A stretch of DNA of 64,000 nucleotides. It comes from Parerythrobacter lutipelagi. GTDB taxonomy: Bacteria > Pseudomonadota > Alphaproteobacteria > Sphingomonadales > Sphingomonadaceae. The stretch spans positions 816,001-880,000 of the forward strand of contig NZ_SKCJ01000001.1 of assembly GCF_005434975.1 (NCBI RefSeq), given 5' to 3'. Position 1 is the stretch's first letter, and each line of letters opens with the position of its first letter. A program made the position numbers and the translations under genes. This document shows, piece after piece, positions 46,092-54,716 of the stretch. The notes under the pieces are model-generated. The model did no database searches, was not told the DNA's origin, and worked only from the letters and a program-made list of their open reading frames with translations.

Positions 46092-46167
46092 TGGTGCCGC
46101 TTAGCAGACTCGAACTGCTGACCCCATCATTACGAATGATGTGCTCTACCAACTGAGCTAAAGCGGC
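46092..46167 (-). tRNA. tRNA-Thr (anticodon CGU)
   Basis: 76 nt with encoded CCA. Acceptor GCCGCTT pairs with AAGCGGC, T-loop TTCGAGTC and anticodon stem CATCA/TGATG enclosing TTCGTAA are clear. It lies ~208 bases after the recombinase; the bases between show no gene and likely contain the right end of the island. Confidence 0.96.
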
Positions 46168-46187
46168 ATGCTCGCAAAAGCGAGAAG

Positions 46188-46261
46188 TGGAGGCCCGAGC
46201 CGGAATCGAACCGGCGTGCAAGGATTTGCAGTCCTCTGCGTAACCACTCCGCCATCGGGCC
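46188..46261 (-). tRNA. tRNA-Cys (anticodon GCA)
   Basis: 74 nt with encoded CCA and the U discriminator base typical of cysteine tRNAs. Acceptor GGCCCGA/TCGGGCC pairs, and the anticodon loop is CTGCAAA. It is 20 bases upstream of tRNA-Thr on the same strand, probably one transcript. Confidence 0.96.
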
Positions 46262-46383
46262 TCGTCCCGCCTTTTTCGCGGGAAGCGGCGCTCTAGCGAG
46301 TCGTGCGCAGCAAGGCAATCGCTTACTGGCGCTTTACGTAACGGCAATCTGGCCAAGCACGGCCAGAGTAGTATGGCTATGCA

Positions 46384-47163
46384 ATGAGCGCGCGCCAATT
46401 GATTGAACCCATCGAAGCCCGACTGGGCCGGACCATGCTTCCGGAGGCCGAAAACTGGATGCAGGGGCGCACGCTGTATGGCGGCGCTTCAGCCTTTATC
46501 GCTTACACAGCTGCCCTGCGCGCTTTCCCCGAGCTACCGCCCTTGCGCGCAGCGCAAATCGGGTTTGTCGCACCGGTTGGCTCGGAGATCGAACTCTCGG
46601 CTGAAATCGTCCGGCAAGGCCGCAACGTCGCACAAGTGCGGAGCGAAATCCGGTCAGGTGGCACTGTTGCTCTCACCGCGTTCTGGCTGTTTGGCACGGA
46701 ACGCGAACCCAATGCGGCGCACCCAGCGAGCGAGATCGATGACTGGCCCGGCAAGGCGCAGGATGCGGAGCCCGTTGCGGTGGGCAAAGGGCCGTCTTTC
46801 CTGCGCGAGAATTTCGAATTGCGCCGGGCACAGGACGAGAGAGGCCCCGGCCAGCCGGTGGTTCGCCGATGGCTACGGTTGATCGACAGATCCGGTCTCG
46901 ATCCGGTCTCGGAAATGATCCTGCTTGGTGACACATTGCCGCCCGGTGCCATGCGCGCGATGCAGCGTCAGGGCCCGATCAGTTCAATCAACTGGTCGTT
47001 CAATTTGCTCGATCCTGCGCCGGATACGAACGAGGGTTGGTGGCTAGCCGAAACGGCCAGCGAATGGGCGGATCTGGGCTATTCGAGCGAACGGCTGCGA
47101 TTATGGAATAGCGACGGTCGTCAAATGCTATCGGGCCTGCAATCGGTTGCGATCTTCGGCTAG
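46384..47163 (+). CDS. Acyl-CoA thioesterase domain protein (TesB-like double hot-dog)
   Basis: 259 residues. The first hot-dog unit includes QGRTLYGGASAFIAYTAAL and PLRAAQIGFVAPVGSEIELS; the second half has RRWLRLIDRSGLDPVSEMILLGDTLPPGA and SINWSFNLLDP, as in TesB-like thioesterases that hydrolyse acyl-CoAs to free acids. It is convergent with an enoyl-CoA hydratase, which fits fatty-acid metabolism. Confidence 0.85.
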   Translation: MSARQLIEPIEARLGRTMLPEAENWMQGRTLYGGASAFIAYTAALRAFPELPPLRAAQIGFVAPVGSEIELSAEIVRQGRNVAQVRSEIRSGGTVALTAFWLFGTEREPNAAHPASEIDDWPGKAQDAEPVAVGKGPSFLRENFELRRAQDERGPGQPVVRRWLRLIDRSGLDPVSEMILLGDTLPPGAMRAMQRQGPISSINWSFNLLDPAPDTNEGWWLAETASEWADLGYSSERLRLWNSDGRQMLSGLQSVAIFG

Positions 47164-47173
47164 GCAGCGCGGT

Positions 47174-47980
47174 TCAGACGTCTTCGAATTTCGGCCGGCG
47201 TTTAGCCATTCCTGCCATGACCGCTTCGATCTGGTTCTTGGTCCGCATGATACCGTGTTGCTCGATGCTTTCTTCCATCAGCAGCTCGTCCGTTTTCCCG
47301 TCCGCCATTTTGTTGGCCAATCGCTTGGCCCCGCGAATTGCATGCGGGTTGCGGTTGGCGATCTGAGTTGCAATTGCGGTTGCCTCCGACAACGGGTCAT
47401 CGTGGACAAAGGTCGCAAGGCCATATTCCTGCGCTTCCAATCCGCTGAATTCGCGGTTCGTATAGACCAGCTCACGCAGGATGTCGTCGCGCACCAGCCC
47501 GCGCCACAAGGCGTAACCGCCCATATCGGGCACGAGGCCCCATTTGAGCTCCATGATCGCCATCCGTGTTTGAGGGTGCGCCACCCGAATGTCTGCGCCG
47601 CTGGCTATCTGTAGCCCGCCGCCAAAACACACCCCGTGCAGCGCGGCAACCACAGGAACCGGCAATTTGCGCCACTGCGTTGCGACCTGCTGGAACTTGT
47701 TCGAATTGCCGTATGTGCGCTCGGTCAGCTGCGGCTCATCCGGCTTCGGCGGGCGTCCAAAGCTTGCGGTATCGAGGCCGGCGCAGAATGACTTGCCTTC
47801 GCCTGACAGAACGACCGCGCGCAGACCCGACATCTCGTGTAGTGCGCGCCCCGCCCGGATGATCCATTCGAACATGTCCGGATCAAGCGCGTTCATCTTG
47901 TCCGACCGGATCAAGCGAACCTGTGCCACACCGTCTTCACCCAATTCGATCGACACGCGATCGTTTGTCTCGAACTTCAT
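47174..47980 (-). CDS. Enoyl-CoA hydratase/isomerase (crotonase family)
   Basis: 268 residues. LRAVVLSGEGKSFCAGLDTASFG and VAALHGVCFGGGLQIASGADIRVAHPQTRM carry the two oxyanion-hole peptides; MELKWGLVPDMGGYALWRGLV contains the region of the catalytic acid, though the second glutamate of classic hydratases is replaced (DMGG). It probably acts on a specific enoyl- or hydroxyacyl-CoA in beta-oxidation rather than as the main hydratase. Confidence 0.88.
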   Translation of the reverse strand: MKFETNDRVSIELGEDGVAQVRLIRSDKMNALDPDMFEWIIRAGRALHEMSGLRAVVLSGEGKSFCAGLDTASFGRPPKPDEPQLTERTYGNSNKFQQVATQWRKLPVPVVAALHGVCFGGGLQIASGADIRVAHPQTRMAIMELKWGLVPDMGGYALWRGLVRDDILRELVYTNREFSGLEAQEYGLATFVHDDPLSEATAIATQIANRNPHAIRGAKRLANKMADGKTDELLMEESIEQHGIMRTKNQIEAVMAGMAKRRPKFEDV

Positions 47981-48049
47981 TCTCTCGCTCGCCTTTGTTC
48001 TGCGGCGCTATCGTTGCTGATTGCCTGGCCCATGTCCAGCGCTTCTCAT

Positions 48050-48418
48050 TCAGCCTGCAGCGACAGCATGCGCGTCGCAGTCGAGAAAGTAGGCTCCGCG
48101 TTTGAGATCGGTTGCGATGAGAGAGTCCAGTTTGAATCGCGCGAGCTTGCGACGAACTCGGGCGATTGTAACAGCAACCCGGTTGGTTTCGGGATCATGC
48201 CGCAAGCGCCAAACATCGCGCAGAAGCTCCAGCCGGGAATGGCGCTGGCGAGGCCGTTCAGCGAGATACCACAGGACTTCGAATTCACGTGGATGCAGAC
48301 GCAACCAGTCTTCCTCTATCTGGGCGTCTCGATGAAACAGGTCGAGCAAGACCGGGCCGGCCTGGATCTGCCGGGGCATGGAAGGGAAATTTTGTTGGTG
48401 GTCTGACGACCGGTCCAT
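48050..48418 (-). CDS. Small OmpR/PhoB-type winged-helix regulator without receiver domain
   Basis: 122 residues; a start at MPRQIQAG 13 codons later is also possible. LRLHPREFEVLWYLAERPRQRHSRLELLRDVW and NRVAVTIARVRRKLA with a final RGAYFL form the Trans_reg_C winged helix. No receiver domain is present, so it is either constitutive or controlled by another protein. It lies 11 bases downstream of radC on the same strand. Confidence 0.85.
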   Translation of the reverse strand: MDRSSDHQQNFPSMPRQIQAGPVLLDLFHRDAQIEEDWLRLHPREFEVLWYLAERPRQRHSRLELLRDVWRLRHDPETNRVAVTIARVRRKLARFKLDSLIATDLKRGAYFLDCDAHAVAAG

Positions 48419-48429
48419 CGGGTCCGACC

Positions 48430-49017
48430 TCAGTTGAAATGGCCACCAGCCCGCATGCTGTATATTTTCGATCGGGTCACAATCAGATGATCGATCAGGT
48501 CAATCTGCAATTTCGCCGCTAGGTCGGCCAGCTCGCGTGTCGCCAGCTTGTCAGGTTCGCTTGGCGTGCAAATGCCCGATGGATGATTGTGCGCCAGCAT
48601 GATGCCTTGCGCCCCGACAGTAAGTGCTCGCCTGAACAATTTAGCCGATGTCAGCCGCACCGTGTCCGGTCCGCCGAGGCCCATCTCTTCATCCAGCAGG
48701 TAACTCTGGCCAGCTCCGCTGAAAATGACCAGCAGCCGCTCTTCGTCACAAAAGCCGATCCTGTCGCGGATGAATTTGGCGAGCGCTGGATCGGAAATGT
48801 CGACCCGGCGGCTCAACATGTCCTCGCGGCTGGCAACATCGAACAACTCGCGCGCGGCGAGTAGCAGTTCGCATGTCTTGGAAAATGGCCCAGCAGCGTC
48901 GAGCAGCGTTTCGCGAGGCGCATCCAGCGCCCGACGCAAGCTACCGAAATTCTTGCGAAGCCGCGCAGCTAGCTCGTCGGAGGCATCGCCTGCGAACGGG
49001 GCGAGGAGCTGCGCCAT
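48430..49017 (-). CDS. radC: RadC-family JAB-domain protein
   Basis: 195 residues from MAQLLAPFAG. N-terminal helix-hairpin-helix-like region (ELAARLRKNFGSLRRAL), then the JAB domain with AHNHPSGICTPSEPDK, the HxHPSG...SxxD zinc motif, and LIDHLIVTRSKIYSMR at the end. The RadC family role in DNA repair is unsettled. Its N-terminus overlaps the membrane-protein gene by 49 bases in another frame, which is unusual and suggests translational coupling. Confidence 0.88.
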   Translation of the reverse strand: MAQLLAPFAGDASDELAARLRKNFGSLRRALDAPRETLLDAAGPFSKTCELLLAARELFDVASREDMLSRRVDISDPALAKFIRDRIGFCDEERLLVIFSGAGQSYLLDEEMGLGGPDTVRLTSAKLFRRALTVGAQGIMLAHNHPSGICTPSEPDKLATRELADLAAKLQIDLIDHLIVTRSKIYSMRAGGHFN

Positions 49018-49475
49018 GACCTGTAACTGCCGTGGCGCTGCACTCGCTTGTGATGGAGCCAGATGCCCGATCCCAGCGTGATGATCTGCAAATAGGATGG
49101 CCCCACGTACATTATCACATACGCGATCGGAGATATCTGATCCGCGAGCTCCCTGGCGAAATGGGCCAGCAGCGCTATGATCTGAAATCCTGCCATCCAT
49201 AAAGTGTACATCCGGTTGGCCCGAAGGGCGACTGCAACCATTGTTGCCACGACTATGACCTCTATCAGAAGCAACCCTGGGTCGACTTCCATCAGTTGAG
49301 CGTAGCGGCCAAAGATCGATAGGTAGGCCTTGCTCGACAGCGTCATCGCCAAAAGCGTCCATGCCATCCACCTTTCAGGCCCCCCGCCGTAGCGCTGCGC
49401 CGCCAGGACGAGGACAAGAATAGCTGCGAAGTATCCTACCAATCGATAGTCGTTCCATATCTCCCAGAATGTCAG
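48969..49475 (-). CDS. Multi-helix membrane protein upstream of radC
   Basis: About 168 residues. The frame has no ATG near its start; a CTG at 49475 lies 7-8 bases after a perfect AGGAGGG, and a TTG at 49442 is the alternative. From CTG the protein begins LTFWEIWNDYRLVGYFAAIL. Four membrane segments are visible: VGYFAAILVLVLAAQ, MAWTLLAMTLSSKAYLSI, GLLLIEVIVVATMVAVAL and YTLWMAGFQIIALLAHF, plus a possible fifth (VIMYVGPSYLQIITLG). A basic tail overlaps radC. Function unknown. Confidence 0.65.
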   Translation of the reverse strand: MTFWEIWNDYRLVGYFAAILVLVLAAQRYGGGPERWMAWTLLAMTLSSKAYLSIFGRYAQLMEVDPGLLLIEVIVVATMVAVALRANRMYTLWMAGFQIIALLAHFARELADQISPIAYVIMYVGPSYLQIITLGSGIWLHHKRVQRHGSYRSWRSSSPRSQAMPPTS

Positions 49476-49486
49476 CGCTCACCCTC

Positions 49487-49831
49487 CTAGGCTGGTTCTT
49501 TTTCCTCGGAGGGCACTACCATTCCAAGTGCGGAAGGCGAGATGTTTGTCGTATCACCGCCGTCGCCACCGGCGAATTCGCGTGCAATCTTACTAAGTTC
49601 ATCATGAACGCGAAGGAGATTGGTCGACATTCCCATGGCTTGCTGCTCGATCTGGGAAACGCGCATCAACGCGCGCTGCCCCACGTCGACCGGCAGCTCG
49701 GGGTTCTGTCGTGCCAAAAGCATGGCAGTCTTCAACTTCGAGAATGCGACCATTGCTTCATCCGAAACCGCTTCTGCTTCGCGCATCAATTTGCGGATGT
49801 GGAGAATGTCTTCGCGTCTAACTGTGGCCAT
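49487..49831 (-). CDS. Small helical cytosolic protein of unknown function
   Basis: 114 residues starting MATVRREDILHIRKLMREAE. Long amphipathic helices (EAMVAFSKLKTAMLLARQNPEL, ALMRVSQIEQQAMGMSTNLLRVHDELSKIAREF) suggest a coiled-coil or helical bundle. It lies 48 bases downstream of the LuxR-type gene on the same strand and just upstream of the membrane protein. No family recognised. Confidence 0.65.
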   Translation of the reverse strand: MATVRREDILHIRKLMREAEAVSDEAMVAFSKLKTAMLLARQNPELPVDVGQRALMRVSQIEQQAMGMSTNLLRVHDELSKIAREFAGGDGGDTTNISPSALGMVVPSEEKEPA

Positions 49832-49879
49832 GATTTTACCGATCCATCTGCATCCGCAGAAATCCGGTCTCGACTCATG

Positions 49880-50455
49880 TCAGCCGGTCTCTGCGCCCTG
49901 TGCCATGCTCGTGATTTCGTTTCCGTCCATCGCTGCACTCAGGCTTAAAGAGGCCGTGATGACCAGAACAACCAGGGCAATAGTGCCGAAGGCAATCCCG
50001 ATCATCACGGCAAGCCGGTACAGGACAGCGTTTTCGCCATCGAGCGCCAATGGGACAACCGCTGGCTCCCGGGATCCTGACCAAGGCACATCGATGAGGA
50101 CGTGATGCGCATCGGAAAGGACGATCTCGCCAGGGTCGACCCGGGATTGCTTCTGGTCGGCTTCCGGCTCTTCCGGCACTCGAGAATTTATGTATGCAGG
50201 TTTTCTGCAGGGGTTGTCTTGTTTATTTTCAGAAGGTTGCTCGCCAAATTTTTTTTGGCCAGTGCGGTGCAATTCGACCAAATCGGGCAAGCTGGCGGCG
50301 CCATAGATCTCTTTCAGAGCCTTGATGTGCTGATTGACCCGGCTTTCGGACACGCCAAGATCGGCCGCGATCACCTTGATCGGTTGTCGCCGATCGATCG
50401 CTTCCATCACTGCGCTCTGTCGCGGGGTCAGCTTGGGCGAAGCTACCGCCACCAT
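49880..50455 (-). CDS. LuxR-type HTH protein with C-terminal membrane helix
   Basis: 191 residues from MVAVASPKLT, with AAGGAGG upstream. The N-terminal HTH reads LTPRQSAVMEAIDRRQPIKVIAADLGVSESRVNQHIKALKEIYG. A ~90-residue charged linker follows, then one membrane helix near the C-terminus (YRLAVMIGIAFGTIALVVLVITASLS). A membrane-tethered regulator is unusual for LuxR-type HTH but recurrent in sphingomonads. It heads a four- or five-gene cluster running to the small winged-helix gene. Confidence 0.8.
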   Translation of the reverse strand: MVAVASPKLTPRQSAVMEAIDRRQPIKVIAADLGVSESRVNQHIKALKEIYGAASLPDLVELHRTGQKKFGEQPSENKQDNPCRKPAYINSRVPEEPEADQKQSRVDPGEIVLSDAHHVLIDVPWSGSREPAVVPLALDGENAVLYRLAVMIGIAFGTIALVVLVITASLSLSAAMDGNEITSMAQGAETG

Positions 50456-50543
50456 TCGTGCCTCCTTTTTCAAGCAAGCCCATGTAAACCATGGCCCGCG
50501 CTTAGGCAAACGCATCAATAGCCATTAAGTTCTGACAGCAGGC

Positions 50544-51743
50544 TCAGGCAGCTGAACTGTTTATGCCGAGCGATGCGAAGTAGCGTTTTATGTTGCGCGC
50601 CGCCTGCCGCAACCTCTGCTCATTCTCGACCATCGCAATGCGCACGAAGCCTTCACCTTCTTCGCCGTATCCAACGCCAGGGGCCACCGCAACATCGGCG
50701 TGCGTCAGCAATTGTTTCGAAAATTCAAGGCTGCCCATGTCCTTGAGCGCTGGTGGCAGCGGTGCCCAGGCGAACATGCTGGCCGGCGGTGGCGGGATAT
50801 CCCATCCGGACCTGGCAAAGGATTCGACCATAACATCACGCCGCTTGTGATAGCGCAGCCGGTTTTCTTCCACGACATCCTGCGGTCCATTCAACGCAGC
50901 GCAAGCTGCAGCCTGGATCGGCGTGAAAGCCCCGTAATCGAGATAGGATTTCACCCGGGTCATCGCCGCAATCAATTGCCTGTTGCCAACCGCGAATCCC
51001 ATGCGCCAGCCAGCCATGGAATAGGTTTTCGAAAGAGAGGTGAATTCGACGGCCACGTCTTTGGCGCCCTCGACCTGCATGATCGATGGGGTCGGCTTGC
51101 CATCGTAGTAGAGCTCGGAATAAGCGAGATCGGACAGAACCCAGACCTCGTTTTCCTTCGCCCAGGCGACCAGCCGCTCGTAGAATGCCAAGTCGACCAC
51201 TTCGGCGGTCGGGTTCGACGGGTAATTCACCACCAGAACGCTGGGCCGCGGGACGGTAAACGCCATCGCATTGTCCAGCGCACGCCAATATTCCTCGTCA
51301 GGCGTGGTCGGAACGGCTCTGATCGTCGCGCCGGCAATAATGAATCCAAACGTATGGATCGGATAGGAGGGATTGGGGGCAAGAATTACATCACCGGGGG
51401 CAGTGATGGCGTTGGCGAGGCTCGCCAAACCCTCTTTCGAGCCCATCGTCACGACAATCTCGCTTTCAGGGTCAAGTTCGACCCCGAACCGCCGCAAATA
51501 GTAATTGGCCTTTGCCTTGCGCAGGCCCGGAATGCCTTTCGATTGGGAATAACCGTGCGCATCGGGCTTCTGCGCAACCTCGCACAGCTTGTCGATCACA
51601 TGCTGAGGGGGCGGATTGTCCGGGTTCCCCATACCCAGATCGATAATGTCCTTGCCCGCCCGCCGCGCCGCATGCCGCATCGAATTCACTTCAGCGATCA
51701 CATAGGGCGGCAGACGCTTCATGCGGTAGAAATCGGTATTCAT
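50544..51743 (-). CDS. Class I/II aminotransferase, AlaC-like
   Basis: 399 residues from MNTDFYRMKRLPPYV; an ATG 7 codons upstream exists. PLP fold-type I with DLGMGNPDNPPP, APNPSYPIHTFGF, VVNYPSNPTAEV, DLAYSELYYDG and the Schiff-base lysine in TSLSKTYSMAGWRMGF. The sequence resembles the alanine/LL-diaminopimelate aminotransferase branch (AlaC/MfnC-like) used for alanine or glutamate/pyruvate transamination. It is divergent from PHA synthase with ~140 bases between. Confidence 0.88.
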   Translation of the reverse strand: MNTDFYRMKRLPPYVIAEVNSMRHAARRAGKDIIDLGMGNPDNPPPQHVIDKLCEVAQKPDAHGYSQSKGIPGLRKAKANYYLRRFGVELDPESEIVVTMGSKEGLASLANAITAPGDVILAPNPSYPIHTFGFIIAGATIRAVPTTPDEEYWRALDNAMAFTVPRPSVLVVNYPSNPTAEVVDLAFYERLVAWAKENEVWVLSDLAYSELYYDGKPTPSIMQVEGAKDVAVEFTSLSKTYSMAGWRMGFAVGNRQLIAAMTRVKSYLDYGAFTPIQAAACAALNGPQDVVEENRLRYHKRRDVMVESFARSGWDIPPPPASMFAWAPLPPALKDMGSLEFSKQLLTHADVAVAPGVGYGEEGEGFVRIAMVENEQRLRQAARNIKRYFASLGINSSAA

Positions 51744-51832
51744 CGGGTCGGCTCGATCCTCCATTGCGGCCCAAAACGGTCGCGCATACGAATCCTAAGC
51801 GATTACCCGTCGCAGTGGGAAGTGCTTTTCGC

Positions 51833-51851
51833 TACTGCACAGGCTACTGCA
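51833..51851. promoter_or_regulatory. Direct CTGCACA repeats upstream of phaC
   Basis: CTGCACA at 51833-51839 and again at 51845-51851 (each within TACTGCACA), 12 bases apart, ~35-50 bases before the phaC ATG. The heptamer is the reverse of TGTGCAG, the half-site seen in the phasin operator, so both may be bound by the same PHA regulator (PhaR type). Confidence 0.45.
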
Positions 51852-51884
51852 CATTTTGCCATTCGCACACAACGGAGCATCGCG

Positions 51885-53732
51885 ATGACCGACCGTCAGG
51901 ACCCATTCGGGGCATTTTTCGACATGCAGGGTGAAGCGATGCGCGAAATGTTTGGTCAGTTCGCTCCGCAAGGCCCGGCCAAGGCTGGGCAAGCTGATGT
52001 CGGCGGGTGGGCCAAGGCCGCCGAGCAGATGCAGCGCATGTGGGGCGAATTCATGGCGGAAAAACTTGGCGGTGAAACGGCCGCCAATCCGCTCGACCCG
52101 GCGCAATGGATGCTTATGACGCAAGGCTGGGCGCGGTCTGCACCGGTTGATTTCGCACCGGCTCAGAAGCTGGTGTCTGAAAGCATCGAACTTTGGCAGG
52201 GCGTGCTTGGTTCTGTAATGGGGCAGGTTTCCGGCGAAAAGACAGCCCAGCCGGAACTCCCGCGCAAAGACCGGCGCTTCAGCGACCCGGCGTGGCAGAG
52301 CCACCCGGCCTATGCGCTGCTACACCAGACCTATCTGATGATGGCAGAGTATTTCATGCGCGCAGCAAAGGATGTCGAAGGCGTAGCTGACGACAAGAAG
52401 GCAGAGCTGAAGTTTGCCACGCAGGCACTGGTCGATGCCATGAGCCCGGACAATTTCATCGCCACCAACCCGGTGGTGCTGAAGCGGACTATCGAGAGTG
52501 GCGGACAGAATCTGGTCAAAGGCCTCGGCCACCTGATCAGCGACCTCAAGCGCGGCCAGTTGACCCACACCGATGCCGATGCATTCACGCTGGGTGAGAA
52601 CCTGGCCGCGACTCCGGGGAAGGTGGTTCACGAGACACCGCTCTATCAGCTGATCCAGTACAGCCCGTCGACCGAAGAGGTGTATGAGACGCCGCTCATC
52701 ATCTTCCCGCCATGGATCAACCGCTTCTACATCCTCGACCTCACCCCGAAGAAGAGCTTCATAAAATGGGCGGTCGATCAGGGGATCACTGTTTTTGTTG
52801 CAAGCTGGAAATCGGCTGACGCAAGCATGAGCGAGATCGTGTGGGACGATTATATTCGCGCCCAAATGGACGCGATCGACCAGATCCGCGATCGGCTCGG
52901 CGTCCCGCATGTCCACACTATCGGCTATTGCGTGTCCGGCACAACGCTGGCCGCCACGCTGGCAGTGCTCGCCAAGCGCGGCGAAGCGGACAAGGTCAAG
53001 AGCGCAACATTCTTTACCGCTCAGGTCGACTTCGAGAAGGCAGGCGAACTGCTCCACTTCATCGACGACAAGCAGATCGACATGATTTCCAAGCTGACGC
53101 CAGACGGCTATCTCGATGGCAGGTATCTGGCCGCAGCCTTCAACTCGCTACGCGGCAAGGACCTGATCTGGAACTATGTGGTCAACAACTACCTGCTGGG
53201 CGAAGACTATCCTGCCTTCGACCTGCTGCACTGGAACGGCGATGTCACAAACTTGCCTGCCAAGTGGCACAACGACTATTTGCGTGACCTCTATCGCGAC
53301 AACAAGCTGGTTCAATCCGGCGCACTGACCGCAGATGGCACACCGATCGACCTGACGCTGGTAACGACCCCTAGCTATGTCCAGGCCGGACGCGAGGATC
53401 ATATCGCTCCGGCGGAAAGCGTCTGGCGCATTACCGACCATTTCAAAGGCGATATCACCTTCGTGCTGGCCGGATCGGGGCATATCGCCGGGGTGGTCAA
53501 CCCGCCCTCGGCCAACAAATACCAGTATTGGACTGGCGACAGCTCGGCCGCTTCGCTGAGTGACTTTGTCGATGGCGCGGAGGAGCATCCCGGCAGTTGG
53601 TGGCCGCATTGGCTGGAATGGCTCGGATCGCAGGACAACGTAAAGGTTCCAGCCAAAGGCAAGCGGAAACCGGGCTCGAAAGGCGACACCGTGATAGAGG
53701 ACGCACCTGGGCGATACGTCAAAACACGCTGA
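51885..53732 (+). CDS. phaC: Class I poly(3-hydroxyalkanoate) synthase
   Basis: 615 residues from MTDRQDPFGAFF; the longer open frame upstream is antisense to the aminotransferase. N-terminal PhaC_N domain covers ~90-260; the alpha/beta-hydrolase core has the active-site cysteine in HTIGYCVSGTTLAA (a variant of the lipase-like box), the Asp in AGREDHIAPAES and the His in AGSGHIAGVVNPP. It polymerises hydroxyacyl-CoA on granules. The phasin gene follows, so this is the PHA storage locus. Confidence 0.95.
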   Translation: MTDRQDPFGAFFDMQGEAMREMFGQFAPQGPAKAGQADVGGWAKAAEQMQRMWGEFMAEKLGGETAANPLDPAQWMLMTQGWARSAPVDFAPAQKLVSESIELWQGVLGSVMGQVSGEKTAQPELPRKDRRFSDPAWQSHPAYALLHQTYLMMAEYFMRAAKDVEGVADDKKAELKFATQALVDAMSPDNFIATNPVVLKRTIESGGQNLVKGLGHLISDLKRGQLTHTDADAFTLGENLAATPGKVVHETPLYQLIQYSPSTEEVYETPLIIFPPWINRFYILDLTPKKSFIKWAVDQGITVFVASWKSADASMSEIVWDDYIRAQMDAIDQIRDRLGVPHVHTIGYCVSGTTLAATLAVLAKRGEADKVKSATFFTAQVDFEKAGELLHFIDDKQIDMISKLTPDGYLDGRYLAAAFNSLRGKDLIWNYVVNNYLLGEDYPAFDLLHWNGDVTNLPAKWHNDYLRDLYRDNKLVQSGALTADGTPIDLTLVTTPSYVQAGREDHIAPAESVWRITDHFKGDITFVLAGSGHIAGVVNPPSANKYQYWTGDSSAASLSDFVDGAEEHPGSWWPHWLEWLGSQDNVKVPAKGKRKPGSKGDTVIEDAPGRYVKTR

Positions 53733-53752
53733 AATTTAATCCTTTTAGTGAC

Positions 53753-53819
53753 TTTTGTGCAGTGCACAAAAAACACTTGACTTCGCAGTCGCAATAACTA
53801 TTTTGTGCAGTGCAACACA
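53753..53819 (+). promoter_or_regulatory. Phasin promoter with palindromic operator (PhaR-like sites)
   Basis: TTTTGTGCAGTGCACAAAA at 53753-53771 is a perfect 9+1+9 palindrome; TTTTGTGCAGTGCAACACA at 53801-53819 repeats its left arm exactly with a degraded right arm. Between them a -35-like TTGACT (53777) and -10-like TATTTT (53799, spacing 16) make a promoter flanked and overlapped by the two sites. Repression by a PHA-sensing regulator is the likely role. Confidence 0.65.
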
Positions 53820-53855
53820 GCGGGATAGCCCGCGCAACGCACAGGATTGACTACC

Positions 53856-54656
53856 ATGGCTACGAAACCCGAAAGCAAGATCGATGCAGCAGCTGAGAAA
53901 GCCTATGCTGAAGCGGCAGCAAAGAAGGTCGAAGCAAAGACGGAAGCCAAGGGGGACGTGAGCGTCGCCAAGGTCGCTGAAGCTGTCGAAGCCGACAAGC
54001 CCGCGCCAAAGGCGGCACCTGCCAAGAAGAAACCTGCCGCCAAGAAGGCAGCTGCTCCTAAGAAAGCCGTCGCCAAGAAGAAGGCAGCTGCAAAGAAGAC
54101 TGCCAAGAAGGCTGTCGCCAAGAAAACTTCGGCCAAGAAGGCCGCTCCCCGCAAGACCGCTGCAAAGGCTGCGGCGAAGACCACTAAAAATTCCACGAAG
54201 GAAACCATCATGACCAAAGCCAAAACCCAGACTGCCGACATGACCGCCAAGCTGAAAGAAGGTCTCGCCGACATGCAGACCCGCGCCAAGACATTTTACG
54301 GCAAGGGTGCCGAGCTCGTGACCGACATGGGCGAGTTCACCAAGGGCAACGCCGAAGCGGTCGTCGCATCGGCCAAAATCTACGCCAACGGCGTTCAGGA
54401 AATTGCCAAGACGCAGTTCGCCGATGTGAAGACCGTTGCTGAAGTCGTGACCGCAGACGTCAAGGAAATGGCCGCAGTCAAGTCGCCGACCGAATTCGTC
54501 CAGCTGCAGGGCAAGATCGCGACCCGCAACTTCGACGCGACTGTCGCACAGGTTTCGAAGACCACCGAAATGTGGGTCAAGCTGGCCAACGACACTTTCG
54601 CACCGATTTCGAACCGCGCTTCGGTTGCCATGGAAAAGGTCCGCAAAGCGGCCTGA
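53856..54656 (+). CDS. Phasin with histone-H1-like N-terminal extension
   Basis: 266 residues from MATKPESKID. Residues ~50-115 are an AAKK/PAKK repeat region (APAKKKPAAKKAAAPKKAV...), like histone H1 and the PhaF-type phasins that bind DNA. The C-terminal ~150 residues form a phasin_2 helical domain (ADMQTRAKTFYGKGAELVTDMGEF, GNAEAVVASAKIYANGVQE). It coats PHA granules and may tether them to the nucleoid for partitioning. An internal ATG (MTKAKTQTADM) could give a second, tail-less phasin. Confidence 0.9.
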   Translation: MATKPESKIDAAAEKAYAEAAAKKVEAKTEAKGDVSVAKVAEAVEADKPAPKAAPAKKKPAAKKAAAPKKAVAKKKAAAKKTAKKAVAKKTSAKKAAPRKTAAKAAAKTTKNSTKETIMTKAKTQTADMTAKLKEGLADMQTRAKTFYGKGAELVTDMGEFTKGNAEAVVASAKIYANGVQEIAKTQFADVKTVAEVVTADVKEMAAVKSPTEFVQLQGKIATRNFDATVAQVSKTTEMWVKLANDTFAPISNRASVAMEKVRKAA

Positions 54657-54716
54657 ACCTGATCAACAGTTTCTGAGCCGGATCTCTCCTCTCCCTTGAA
54701 CCGGCCAGATTTACTT

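Noticed and set aside
50700-51884. N-terminal extension of the phaC reading frame
   Set aside because: The extension is antisense to the aminotransferase and lacks PhaC-like sequence; the family start at 51885 fits the known N-terminus.
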